DNA of 62,258 bases, taken from positions 1 through 62,258 of the forward strand of contig JAHHHF010000106.1 in NCBI GenBank assembly GCA_019359495.1. Direction: 5' to 3'. A program made the translations under genes and the position numbers. The notes under the pieces were generated by a model. That model was not told the DNA's origin. It worked only from the letters and a program-made list of their open reading frames with translations, and ran no database searches. This document shows, piece after piece, positions 27,516 to 36,753 of this stretch. Numbering within the stretch: the stretch's first letter is position 1; each line of letters starts with the position of its first letter. This stretch comes from Goleter apudmare HA4340-LM2. Lineage in GTDB: Bacteria; Cyanobacteriota; Cyanobacteriia; Cyanobacteriales; Nostocaceae.

Positions 27516-27570
27516 GAGTTAGAAGTTATGAGTTTCAACCAGAAAACCTTTAACTCCTAACTCTCAAACC

Positions 27571-28917
27571 TTATTCGCCAGTAATCGACAATTCATCAAC
27601 CCAGATTCTGGGTGCAACTCCACCAGGTGTTAACTCCACCTCTTTTTCTACATAACTGATTGACTTCAGCAGTTCCAAGAAATCGCCAGCCACAGTTGCT
27701 GACTCAATACTTGTTTTCACACCTTTGTTAATTAGCCAACCATCAAACGGTAGAGAAAAGGAACCTTGTAAAGCTTTGACTCCTGCATGGAGAGCTTGCA
27801 AATCATCAATCAAAATCACATTCTCCACCGTTTCTAAGCTAAATTCTTGCTCAGGCTGTGCGGCTCGAAAGACATGATAAAAATTGGGACTCACGCTGAC
27901 TTTAGCGCCAATACTAGCATTACCTGTAGGTTGAGCGTTTAACCGTTTGGCAGTTCCCGCACTATGGAGAAAGCCCTTTAAAATCCCCTTTTCAATCAGC
28001 ACTACCTGACGGGTGGGAGTACCTTCACCATCAAAACTTTCAGCCCCAATGTTAGCAGGGTGTAATGCATCATCATATACCGAAAGCAGGGGCGAAGCAA
28101 TTTCCTTGCCGATATCATCAGGTTTAGATAGGCTTTGGTTGTCGAGAATGCTTTGAGCATTGAACAAATTAGAAAAAGCACCCAACAGACTTAAAAAAGC
28201 TTCGGCTGAGAACACAACCCGATATTTCCCAGACTTGATTTTTTCATAATTCAAGTGGCTGATAGTTTTCTCAGCAGTTTCTTGGATGCAACCATTCACA
28301 TCAAGATTATCTAAACTGCGGTTGATTCTAAAAGCACCAGCACTGCGCGGTTTTTTGCCTTCTTCTTCAGTTTTGCTGTAAAGATAAACCGACGCCAAAG
28401 AGTGAGATTCAGTTCTCACCGCACCATCACTGTTGAGATAGAATCTGTCAATATCCCTCTGTGCTAAACCGTTATAAGGTACACCTTGAATTGCCGGGTG
28501 AGCGGAGAGTAATTCTTTTTCAGCTACCAATAGTCTTTCGATGAGTTCAGCTACCGGGGCTTGGGGTGCTTTGTCGTGGGGTTTATCGGCGATGGGAACA
28601 GTCGCCTCTGGGCTAAAATCAGGGACATTTTCTTTTACACCAAAAAAACTAGCTTCATAGGCTGTTTTGAGAGCTAATTCCAATCCCTTGGGATCTACAT
28701 CTGTGGTGCTGGTGACACCCATTGTATTCTCTTCATTCCAGACACGCACGGTAACACCAGAACGATTTGAGGCTTTAACTTGTTTTGCCTCACCTTGATC
28801 TACTTGGACACTGGTTTCATCTACCGTTGAGCCATAAATGTCAAATTTTTTGATGCCAAGTTTCTCTGCATTATCCTTGGCGTAGGTGGCAATTTCGTTG
28901 ATATTTGGCATAGTCAA
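27571..28917 (-). CDS. TldE/PmbA-type metalloprotease partner
   Basis: PmbA/TldE-family protein of 448 residues, the partner of TldD in a heterodimeric protease that in E. coli matures microcin B17 and degrades CcdA. It has the family N-terminal sequence YGSTVDETSVQVDQGEAKQV and the C-terminal LLKSISYVEKEVELTPGGVA blocks but no HExxxH zinc motif, as expected for the TldE subunit. The tldD-like gene is on the same strand upstream with a repeat-filled 354-bp spacer, so the two may be separately transcribed. Confidence 0.9.
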   Translation of the reverse strand: MTMPNINEIATYAKDNAEKLGIKKFDIYGSTVDETSVQVDQGEAKQVKASNRSGVTVRVWNEENTMGVTSTTDVDPKGLELALKTAYEASFFGVKENVPDFSPEATVPIADKPHDKAPQAPVAELIERLLVAEKELLSAHPAIQGVPYNGLAQRDIDRFYLNSDGAVRTESHSLASVYLYSKTEEEGKKPRSAGAFRINRSLDNLDVNGCIQETAEKTISHLNYEKIKSGKYRVVFSAEAFLSLLGAFSNLFNAQSILDNQSLSKPDDIGKEIASPLLSVYDDALHPANIGAESFDGEGTPTRQVVLIEKGILKGFLHSAGTAKRLNAQPTGNASIGAKVSVSPNFYHVFRAAQPEQEFSLETVENVILIDDLQALHAGVKALQGSFSLPFDGWLINKGVKTSIESATVAGDFLELLKSISYVEKEVELTPGGVAPRIWVDELSITGE

Positions 28918-28979
28918 TTTGGGATTTTGGATGTGTGCTTTTGAACCACAGATGAATGCAGCAAAAAGTAATTTTGTAG

Positions 28980-29108
28980 TGGCGTGTCTAAGCTAATTTT
29001 GTGTATTAGCAATCTCTTGTAGTACGGGCATCTTGCCCGTTCTAATTAGCGGGCAAGATGCCCGCACCACAAGAAAATTTTTTGCACCATTTTAGCCTTG
29101 ACACGCCA
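28980..29108. mobile_element. MITE-like element, family C
   Basis: About 129 bp with imperfect terminal inverted repeats (TGGCGTGTCTAAGCTAAT versus the inverse of ATTTTAGCCTTGACACGCCA). The interior has GGGCATCTTGCCCG and GCGGGCAAGATGCCCGC hairpins, the latter also present in family B. No ORF. Confidence 0.6.
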
Positions 29109-29132
29109 GTAGGGTGTGTTATGGCGTCAGGC

Positions 29133-29235
29133 GTAGGTTGGGTTGAGCAACGCGAAACCCAACATTGATCAGGGGGTTGGGTTTCACTACCTTGCGGTAA
29201 GCCGCCTCCGGCGTCTACGTTCAACCCAACCTACA
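29133..29235. mobile_element. MITE-like element, family D
   Basis: About 103 bp with perfect 14-bp terminal inverted repeats GTAGGTTGGGTTGA and TCAACCCAACCTAC and internal GAAACCCAAC/GTTGGGTTTC pairing. This sequence type is widespread as a dispersed repeat in Nostoc genomes. It fills most of the rest of the tldE-tldD spacer. Confidence 0.7.
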
Positions 29236-29271
29236 TTTTTTTTGCTAATACTGATGGGTAGGTTTCAACAA

Positions 29272-30744
29272 TTAGCGTCCACCGACGGTAATAGAATCAA
29301 CTTTGATGTGGGGTTGTCCGACTGTGGTGTAAATACTGCCACTAACGGAACCACAAAAACCAGGTGCAAGTTCCAAATCTTGGGAACACATGGAAATCTT
29401 ATTCATAATTTCCTTAGCTTCACCAATCAAAATTGCACCTTTTAATGGTTTGGTGATTTTGCCATTTTCAATCAAATAAGCTTCATCAACACCAAAGTTA
29501 AATTGACCTGTAGCACCAACACTACCGCCACCCATCTTTTTACAGTAAATGCCTTTATCAACAGAGGCGAATAAATCATTAACACTGTAATCGCCAGTAT
29601 CAATATATGTATTCCGCATCCGGCTAGCAGCTGCAAAGGTATAATTTTGGCGGCGTCCACTTCCCGTTCTGGGATGTCCGGTACGCACTGAGCCAGTTCT
29701 ATCGGCTAAGAAGTTCTTGAGAACGCCTTTTTCAATTAACAAAGTTCTTTGAGCCGGCATACCTTCGTCATCCATGTCAATTGTACCGAAGGCATTGTCA
29801 GAACGCCCTTCATCCCACGCTGTGAGACTTTCGTGGGCAATTTTTTCACCTTTTTTGTCGGCGAAAGGTGTGGTTTTGCGTTCGATTTGTGTGGTTTCTA
29901 ACAGGTGTCCACAAGCTTCGTGGAAGATCACCCCACCAAAGTGATTCGCCATGATAATGGGGTAAGTGCCTGACTCTACGTAATCTGCGTAGAGCATTTT
30001 GCCGGCTGATTCGGCGATTTGTTCGGCGGCTTGTTGATAATCCCAGGTTCTTAAAAAGTTGGCGTCGCTAGTATTTCCAGCACGTTCACCGATGGAGGCG
30101 CGATTAGCACCATCTGCACACAGTAGGTTAAAGCCTACCGACTGGGTGAGGCGTATGTCACGGGCAAATGTCCCATCACTGGCGGCGACTAATACTTCTT
30201 GCCAGTCTCGGAAGTAGGTAGCGCGGCGGGATTGCACATGGCTAGCTTTTTTTTGCAACTGGGCAGTACCATCAAGGAGGACTTCGCCCATTTCGCGGAT
30301 GGAACTACACAAAGGTAGCCAGCCATCTTTACCTCGTTTTGTAGCGTAGTCTCGCAGTAATTCGAGGTTGATTTCTGGGATGAAGGCGGTAGGCGCAGGT
30401 AGTTGTAGTCCCAGGATGGAAAGTCCTTTTTCTAAGGCGGCTTTCAAGCCTGAAAACGACAGGTTATTAGTGCTGACGTAGCAGTCGGCTTTGCCACGAA
30501 ATACTCTGACTCCCGCACCTGTAGCTAAACTGGGTGAAATACTGGTGATGGCGTCTTCTTCTGCAAGACAACTAATATAGTTGCGTCGCTCTAAGAACAA
30601 TTCAATGAAGTCAGCGCCTGCGGCGCGTCCCAGTCCGAGGAGGGTAGCCAAAGGGGCTTCCCAAGTATCATCAAATCGCTCCGTTGTGGAGGAATATTGG
30701 AGGGTAGGAAGTTGATTTGAGAGAAGTAGCGTATTTGTAAGCAT
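29272..30744 (-). CDS. tldD: TldD-type metalloprotease subunit
   Basis: 490 residues of the TldD family. The zinc motif HEACGH (275-280) in [14 protein letters not shown] is intact, together with the downstream GxGxxxR-type substrate region and [15 protein letters not shown] near the end. Acts with the TldE-like protein encoded downstream as a cytosolic protease on unfolded or natural peptide substrates. The cyanobacterial N-terminal extension precedes the usual [13 protein letters not shown] start. Confidence 0.93.
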   Translation of the reverse strand: MLTNTLLLSNQLPTLQYSSTTERFDDTWEAPLATLLGLGRAAGADFIELFLERRNYISCLAEEDAITSISPSLATGAGVRVFRGKADCYVSTNNLSFSGLKAALEKGLSILGLQLPAPTAFIPEINLELLRDYATKRGKDGWLPLCSSIREMGEVLLDGTAQLQKKASHVQSRRATYFRDWQEVLVAASDGTFARDIRLTQSVGFNLLCADGANRASIGERAGNTSDANFLRTWDYQQAAEQIAESAGKMLYADYVESGTYPIIMANHFGGVIFHEACGHLLETTQIERKTTPFADKKGEKIAHESLTAWDEGRSDNAFGTIDMDDEGMPAQRTLLIEKGVLKNFLADRTGSVRTGHPRTGSGRRQNYTFAAASRMRNTYIDTGDYSVNDLFASVDKGIYCKKMGGGSVGATGQFNFGVDEAYLIENGKITKPLKGAILIGEAKEIMNKISMCSQDLELAPGFCGSVSGSIYTTVGQPHIKVDSITVGGR

Positions 30745-31149
30745 GGATAGCCTCGTCTGCCAGCGTACTCAGAGATTTGACTGAAAAATCCTGGTGTGTT
30801 CACTCTAACAAATTTCCCTGTTGACGAGTTCTGCGATGACACAATCAATCTTTTTCAACGCAGAGGGGCGCAGAGTCAAACGCAAAGGTACGCAGAGGTT
30901 TTACCAATTTTATTAGCGACTTCCTTCGTAACCTCAGCAGATGAGGAAACGCTATAAGATGATTTATGAGGTGTCGGTTATTCAGTGTGGCTGCTGTTTT
31001 GCTAGAGTAGAAGCGATCGCTGGCACGCAACTCTACAAAAAAACTATGTTTTGGGTGTGATTGCGCGGATGGGTAGGTGTACAAAATTAGGCTTGAAGAA
31101 AAATGGCTGGATTCCGGACAGCACACGCATTTACAGAAAGTTTTAATTA
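30745..31149. other. Upstream region of tldD, no supported gene
   Basis: Contains the tldD promoter side and dispersed repeat fragments (AACGCAGAGGGGCGCAGAG near 30860). A 103-codon minus-strand frame (30845-31156) reads across these repeats and lacks protein-like features, so I do not call it. Confidence 0.45.
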
Positions 31150-31287
31150 AAATCATCCGCGCACCTTGCTGTATATAGGTTTCAGGGGTTATCAGTTAAT
31201 CGATTTATATTTTCTCGTGTTATACTCTGTTCATTCGCGCAACCGTACCTTGAAAACTACATAGTGACTAGCTTTGCGGCTCCCGCT
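31150..31287 (+). promoter_or_regulatory. Probable CRISPR leader
   Basis: AT-rich stretch directly before the first repeat. TATACT at 31221-31226, preceded by TG one base upstream (TGTTATACT, extended -10), is a reasonable promoter for transcription into the array on the plus strand. The flank ACCTTGAAAACTACATAG resembles cyanobacterial leader ends. The direction agrees with repeats that end in ATTGAAAC, which would form the crRNA 5' handle. Confidence 0.6.
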
Positions 31288-34200
31288 ATTGCAATTTCAC
31301 CTAATCCCTATTAGGGATTGAAACCTAAATCCACGTAATAACCGTTTATGGGTAGCTGATTGCAATTTCACCTAATCCCTATTAGGGATTGAAACCGCAA
31401 TTTTTCTTTTGCTAAAGCTTCTATTTCTGATTGCAATTTCACCTAATCCCTATTAGGGATTGAAACTACTTTCTAATTACGTGCTGCCGAAATTAAAAGT
31501 ATTGCAATTTCACCTAATCCCTATTAGGGATTGAAACGCCAAAGCTGCGGCTTTAGGGGCGGCGATATTGGGTGTATTGCAATTTCACCTAATCCCTATT
31601 AGGGATTGAAACTACATTATTCATTCTCATCGTCATCATCATCAATAATTGCAATTTCACCTAATCCCTATTAGGGATTGAAACTTTATGCTTTTAGAGA
31701 TAGATTATTCCCATCATATTGCAATTTCACCTAATCCCTATTAGGGATTGAAACAACATTACTTCCTAGCTGTAAAGAAGTTTTAATACATTGCAATTTC
31801 ACCTAATCCCTATTAGGGATTGAAACTATTATCTCGCCTATCACAGTGACGGGCTGTTAGAATTGCAATTTCACCTAATCCCTATTAGGGATTGAAACGT
31901 GCGAACGTATTAGGTCTGTAGTAATCTCTAAATTGCAATTTCACCTAATCCCTATTAGGGATTGAAACGATTCTTTTGAAAATACGATTTTAGAATCACT
32001 AAAATTGCAATTTCACCTAATCCCTATTAGGGATTGAAACATTAAATACGGGTTACTAGATGAAAAAGGTAATAATTATTGCAATTTCACCTAATCCCTA
32101 TTAGGGATTGAAACTATTCACTTTTGTTTATACAGATTTTTAACATAAAAAATTGCAATTTCACCTAATCCCTATTAGGGATTGAAACAGGCGATACTGG
32201 GAGGGGGGAATACTAAAATTTAATTGCAATTTCACCTAATCCCTATTAGGGATTGAAACTTACCGACTCCCCCCCCACCGATTAATGCAAACCCATTGCA
32301 ATTTCACCTAATCCCTATTAGGGATTGAAACTTTATGTCTTTGAGGGGGGACAGTATAGCACTAGATTGCAATTTCACCTAATCCCTATTAGGGATTGAA
32401 ACAGCATAGATAGCACCTTGCAAAATTAAACCCGCACATTGCAATTTCACCTAATCCCTATTAGGGATTGAAACTCGCTCCTCCTGCATGGCTGACTCCG
32501 CAGCATTGATTGCAATTTCACCTAATCCCTATTAGGGATTGAAACGACCAAGCAATGTACAAGGAAACAACCAGAATTATTGCAATTTCACCTAATCCCT
32601 ATTAGGGATTGAAACTGGATAGCCGTACTTTTGAAACACTGCTACTATCTGTGATTGCAATTTCACCTAATCCCTATTAGGGATTGAAACTTGAGTTTGG
32701 AATATTAGAAGCCACCGCCAGATATTGCAATTTCACCTAATCCCTATTAGGGATTGAAACTTTCAACTATACAATGACAAAGATTCTTCCTTTACATTGC
32801 AATTTCACCTAATCCCTATTAGGGATTGAAACAATCGAGATGGTAGCTTGTGGATATCTCATTTGTATTGCAATTTCACCTAATCCCTATTAGGGATTGA
32901 AACGAACCCAGCAACCGTTCAACCACTTGCGGACTGGGTTAAATTGCAATTTCACCTAATCCCTATTAGGGATTGAAACTTGTTTTCCTTATCTTGGCTC
33001 ATGTGCTATCTGACACTATATTGCAATTTCACCTAATCCCTATTAGGGATTGAAACAGATACAGCAACAGCTATCTAACTTGGGGATTAATGAATTGCAA
33101 TTTCACCTAATCCCTATTAGGGATTGAAACAAGAATTGCGTTGAGGTTGTAAACCGAGTTGTCTGGATTGCAATTTCACCTAATCCCTATTAGGGATTGA
33201 AACTACGCTAACGTAAGCTAACTCTGGAAAAATAGCCTCTAATTGCAATTTCACCTAATCCCTATTAGGGATTGAAACAAAAAATTAATAGCAACTCTGT
33301 TTATCTCGCTAAAATTGCAATTTCACCTAATCCCTATTAGGGATTGAAACTAACGCAGGTATGGGTACGTATCAGGGGGAATAATTGCAATTTCACCTAA
33401 TCCCTATTAGGGATTGAAACCAATCTCTTGGGCAAACTGGATTCTATTTTCTGGGAATTGCAATTTCACCTAATCCCTATTAGGGATTGAAACGGGAAGA
33501 TTTCGGGCTACCGCTAACTTAGATAATATTGCAATTTCACCTAATCCCTATTAGGGATTGAAACATGTCTGTAAGGATTCTTCCATTACAGAAACAGTAG
33601 ATTGCAATTTCACCTAATCCCTATTAGGGATTGAAACCGGCAGAAAGGGAGAGAGTGATGGTTTCGCCTTATTGCAATTTCACCTAATCCCTATTAGGGA
33701 TTGAAACGGAAAGCCAGGCGCTTCACGATCTTACTATCTCAAATTGCAATTTCACCTAATCCCTATTAGGGATTGAAACAAACCGACTACTGCAATAAGT
33801 GAATCAGCCTTCAAGATTGCAATTTCACCTAATCCCTATTAGGGATTGAAACGGGATGGGCCCATTTGTGCATCCCCCAGGAAATTGCAATTTCACCTAA
33901 TCCCTATTAGGGATTGAAACGTTTCAGGCACCAGTTATGGATTTTAACCAAATATTGCAATTTCACCTAATCCCTATTAGGGATTGAAACCTTCAACCCA
34001 CTGGCCACAAAAAATTGCTTCCGGTAGCATTGCAATTTCACCTAATCCCTATTAGGGATTGAAACAACAAGGGTACAGAAGCACCAGAACCAGACAAGCT
34101 AAAGGATTGCAATTTCACCTAATCCCTATTAGGGATTGAAACAGGACATACTGCCACAGACTAATTCGGCATAGTGATTGCAATTTCACCTAATCCCTAT

Positions 34201-34871
34201 TAGGGATTGAAACTGCTGATTAATTCGTTAACAGACTTCTGGAAAGCATTGCAATTTCACCTAATCCCTATTAGGGATTGAAACCGTTCTCGTTATGCCG
34301 TTGGTGCTTCCACCCCAATATTGCAATTTCACCTAATCCCTATTAGGGATTGAAACATTTATGGGATTCTTAGCTCGTATTACCAGCGCTGGCAAAATTG
34401 CAATTTCACCTAATCCCTATTAGGGATTGAAACAGACTCTCGCTGGAATTTATCCCTGATGAACCAATTGCAATTTCACCTAATCCCTATTAGGGATTGA
34501 AACCCAGTGGTACTTGCACCACAAATTTTGGAATATGCCAAATTGCAATTTCACCTAATCCCTATTAGGGATTGAAACAGGTGATGGGTACTGTTGAGCT
34601 AACCCGTCCAGATAATATTGCAATTTCACCTAATCCCTATTAGGGATTGAAACCTTTGGGGATGGCTAGCGAACGAGCGAAAAAGTAATTGCAATTTCAC
34701 CTAATCCCTATTAGGGATTGAAACTAATTTTTTTAAGAATCTAATTGCCCCCTCAGCCAATTGCAATTTCACCTAATCCCTATTAGGGATTGAAACTCTT
34801 AATCTCTACTCCCCCTTCATACTGAGAGAGTAGAATTGCAATTTCACCTAATCCCTATTAGGGATTGAAAC
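31288..34871 (+). CRISPR. CRISPR array, 50 repeats and 49 spacers
   Basis: Fifty copies of a 37-nt repeat starting ATTGCAATTTCACC and ending TTAGGGATTGAAAC, at intervals of 68-77 nt, so spacers are 31-40 nt. The repeat contains the perfect palindrome half-sites AATCCCTA and TAGGGATT around a single T, giving a crRNA stem. Reading each copy, all 50 appear identical, including the first and last, so neither end shows the usual decayed repeat. The ATTGAAAC end and stem are typical of cyanobacterial type I-D/III-B related repeats, but no cas gene lies in this window, so processing must use proteins encoded elsewhere. Several spacers share G/C-run features (see findings). Confidence 0.98.
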
Positions 34872-34929
34872 GCGATCGCCAACCATGACCAACCATGACT
34901 ATCATTGTTAGGGCGATCGCTACTGCACA

Positions 34930-36504
34930 TCATAGGCTAGACTTTGCTAGTCTCGATGCCAAAGCCGAGAAGCCGACTAGACAGGAGCACAAACCCACAA
35001 CCCAACCCCGACGGACTGTGAGGAGGTTCACTGAAGCTGCGGCCGGAAAATGACCGAGGGGAGCGCTGGAAGAGAAAGTGAGGTCAGAATAGAATAACCA
35101 ATAATGATTTTGACGCCAGCCGATGCGATCGCAAAATTCACACCAGGTTTGATAATCAGCATCAGCAATACCACCAATACTTTCCCAAATGCGCTTTTGG
35201 ATGCTGAAACCGAAGCGGCCGTTGCTGTATTTAACCCAAAGTTGATCGATGGTAGCAAGGTCAGTGTTAGGAAATTTGTTAATGGATTCGATATCTAGCC
35301 AGCCTTGTTTGGTTCGTGCTGCTACTTTTAGCATCAGGGTGAGAGTTTCTCTGTCAGCTGCTCGCCACTGACCAGCTGCGAGTAAATCTTGCAGATGTGT
35401 GTAGTCTACTCCTGGTTCGGAACTCAGACAAGCGATCGCATCTGCGGATATTGGATTGGTTTGTGTTTCACTAGTTCCGACCCATAATTCAGAAATTTGT
35501 GGTGCTACTTTCACAACTGTATGCACATCTGAACGAGTAGCTACAACTTTTGCATTCATGACAAGTGGTTCCACTATTTCCAGATTTTGGTTAACTTCTG
35601 GAGGGAAAGTGTTGATTTGCTGTTGGGCAATATCATCTAAATTTGCATATTGCGGCACAAGAATGAGGTCAGGTTTAGTTGCTGTAATCTCAGGTGTTTG
35701 TTGCGGATACTTGTAATGCTGAACCAGTTCTGAGACTCGAAAACGCAGATATTGCTGCAATCGTTTAACTGTGGCACATTGCCCCTGAATCCCTAAGCCT
35801 TCTAAGAGTGCGTGGGTAAAGGCTCCTGTTTGCAGGGCATCGATTTCTCCAGAGGATTCCTGAGGAGTGCAAGATAAAATGCTGATAACTCCAGTTTGAT
35901 TTGCTATTTGTTGTGCTTGTCGTCCAATTCCTTCGCTAATTTGCTTTTGTTGGTGACGACAAGCATCTAAAATCATCACTATATTTTTAGTGCCACAACA
36001 ACCGAAGCATTCGGTTAAGTAGCTAAGAGAAATTCCTGTGTTTTCTATATCATTAGGATCGCCATCTAAAGGCATTAGGTAATCGTGGTCAGCGTGTCTG
36101 ATCCCATGACCACTGAAGAAAAACCAAAAGTTGTCTTCTTCTGTCATGAAGGGGTTGTTAAAGAGTTGTCGCAAACATTGCAGCAAGTTAGCACGGTAAG
36201 GACGAGTTGATTCGCCACCGATATCTGGTGAGTCATCGGAAAATAAGAAAACTCGCTCGAAACCTACTTCGTTACAGAGTAACTGCTGCATTAACTGTGC
36301 ATCCCGCTTGGCATATTTCAGGGGTTGCAGGAAGTCGTAATGATTAATACCGATTACCAGCGCCCAGTTTTTTACCATCTCACTTTTGTTGTTGCCGTTG
36401 TGATTTGAGTTTGATTGCTCCTGCCTAAATCTTTCTGGTTGTGAACTTTTGCCTACTAGCCTGCGGTTTTTGCTTGAGAGTAGGGTTGATGAAAAATTAC
36501 ACAT
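34930..36504 (-). CDS. Caspase-like peptidase (C14) fused to a GUN4 domain
   Basis: 524 residues from the first ATG; MVKNWALVIGINHYDFLQPL at residue 43 (ATG at 36378) is an alternative start because the domain begins there. A caspase p20-like domain at about 45-215 has the dyad His133 (FFFSGHG) and Cys182 (MILDACRHQ). A linker follows to about 365. Residues 366-488 match GUN4, the tetrapyrrole-binding regulator of Mg-chelatase: DYTHLQDLLAAGQWRAADRE, FPNTDLATIDQLWVKYSNGR, FGFSIQKRIW, and YSDLTFSSSAPLGHFPA. A hydrophobic C-terminal helix (about 494-517) could anchor it in a membrane. The gene stops 58 bp from the last CRISPR repeat. Orthocaspases usually cleave after basic residues; that GUN4 senses porphyrin to control the peptidase is inference. 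Confidence 0.93.
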   Translation of the reverse strand: MCNFSSTLLSSKNRRLVGKSSQPERFRQEQSNSNHNGNNKSEMVKNWALVIGINHYDFLQPLKYAKRDAQLMQQLLCNEVGFERVFLFSDDSPDIGGESTRPYRANLLQCLRQLFNNPFMTEEDNFWFFFSGHGIRHADHDYLMPLDGDPNDIENTGISLSYLTECFGCCGTKNIVMILDACRHQQKQISEGIGRQAQQIANQTGVISILSCTPQESSGEIDALQTGAFTHALLEGLGIQGQCATVKRLQQYLRFRVSELVQHYKYPQQTPEITATKPDLILVPQYANLDDIAQQQINTFPPEVNQNLEIVEPLVMNAKVVATRSDVHTVVKVAPQISELWVGTSETQTNPISADAIACLSSEPGVDYTHLQDLLAAGQWRAADRETLTLMLKVAARTKQGWLDIESINKFPNTDLATIDQLWVKYSNGRFGFSIQKRIWESIGGIADADYQTWCEFCDRIGWRQNHYWLFYSDLTFSSSAPLGHFPAAASVNLLTVRRGWVVGLCSCLVGFSALASRLAKSSL

Positions 36505-36753
36505 TCACAATCAGAATTCCCTAAATCTTAGGAGTTGGAAGCAGGATACGTTGTATCTAACGATACATGAATTAATGCTAACAAATCTTTCTACGGCTAC
36601 CAAGAGAGTATTTCCGGACTAAAAATTAAGTCAGGAATCCAGATTTAGGTAATGGGCAGGCTAAATCAGTAATTATGCGTATAAGCTTGAGACAGATGTC
36701 ATGTAAGTTACGCAAATATTTATTGATCATAGGCGATATCGCTTGAGTGCTGG

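Noticed and set aside
30845-31156. 103-codon minus-strand frame between tldD and the CRISPR leader
   Set aside because: Runs through dispersed GCAGAG repeats, lacks a domain or protein-like pattern, and overlaps the leader.
34872-34929. Possible degenerate CRISPR repeat after the last perfect copy
   Set aside because: Contains only GCGATCGC and short direct repeats; no similarity to the 37-nt repeat.
31288-36504. Idea that the caspase-GUN4 protein is a CRISPR-type effector
   Set aside because: Adjacency alone does not show a functional link; no cas gene, CARF or SAVED domain is visible here, so it is reported only as a hypothesis.
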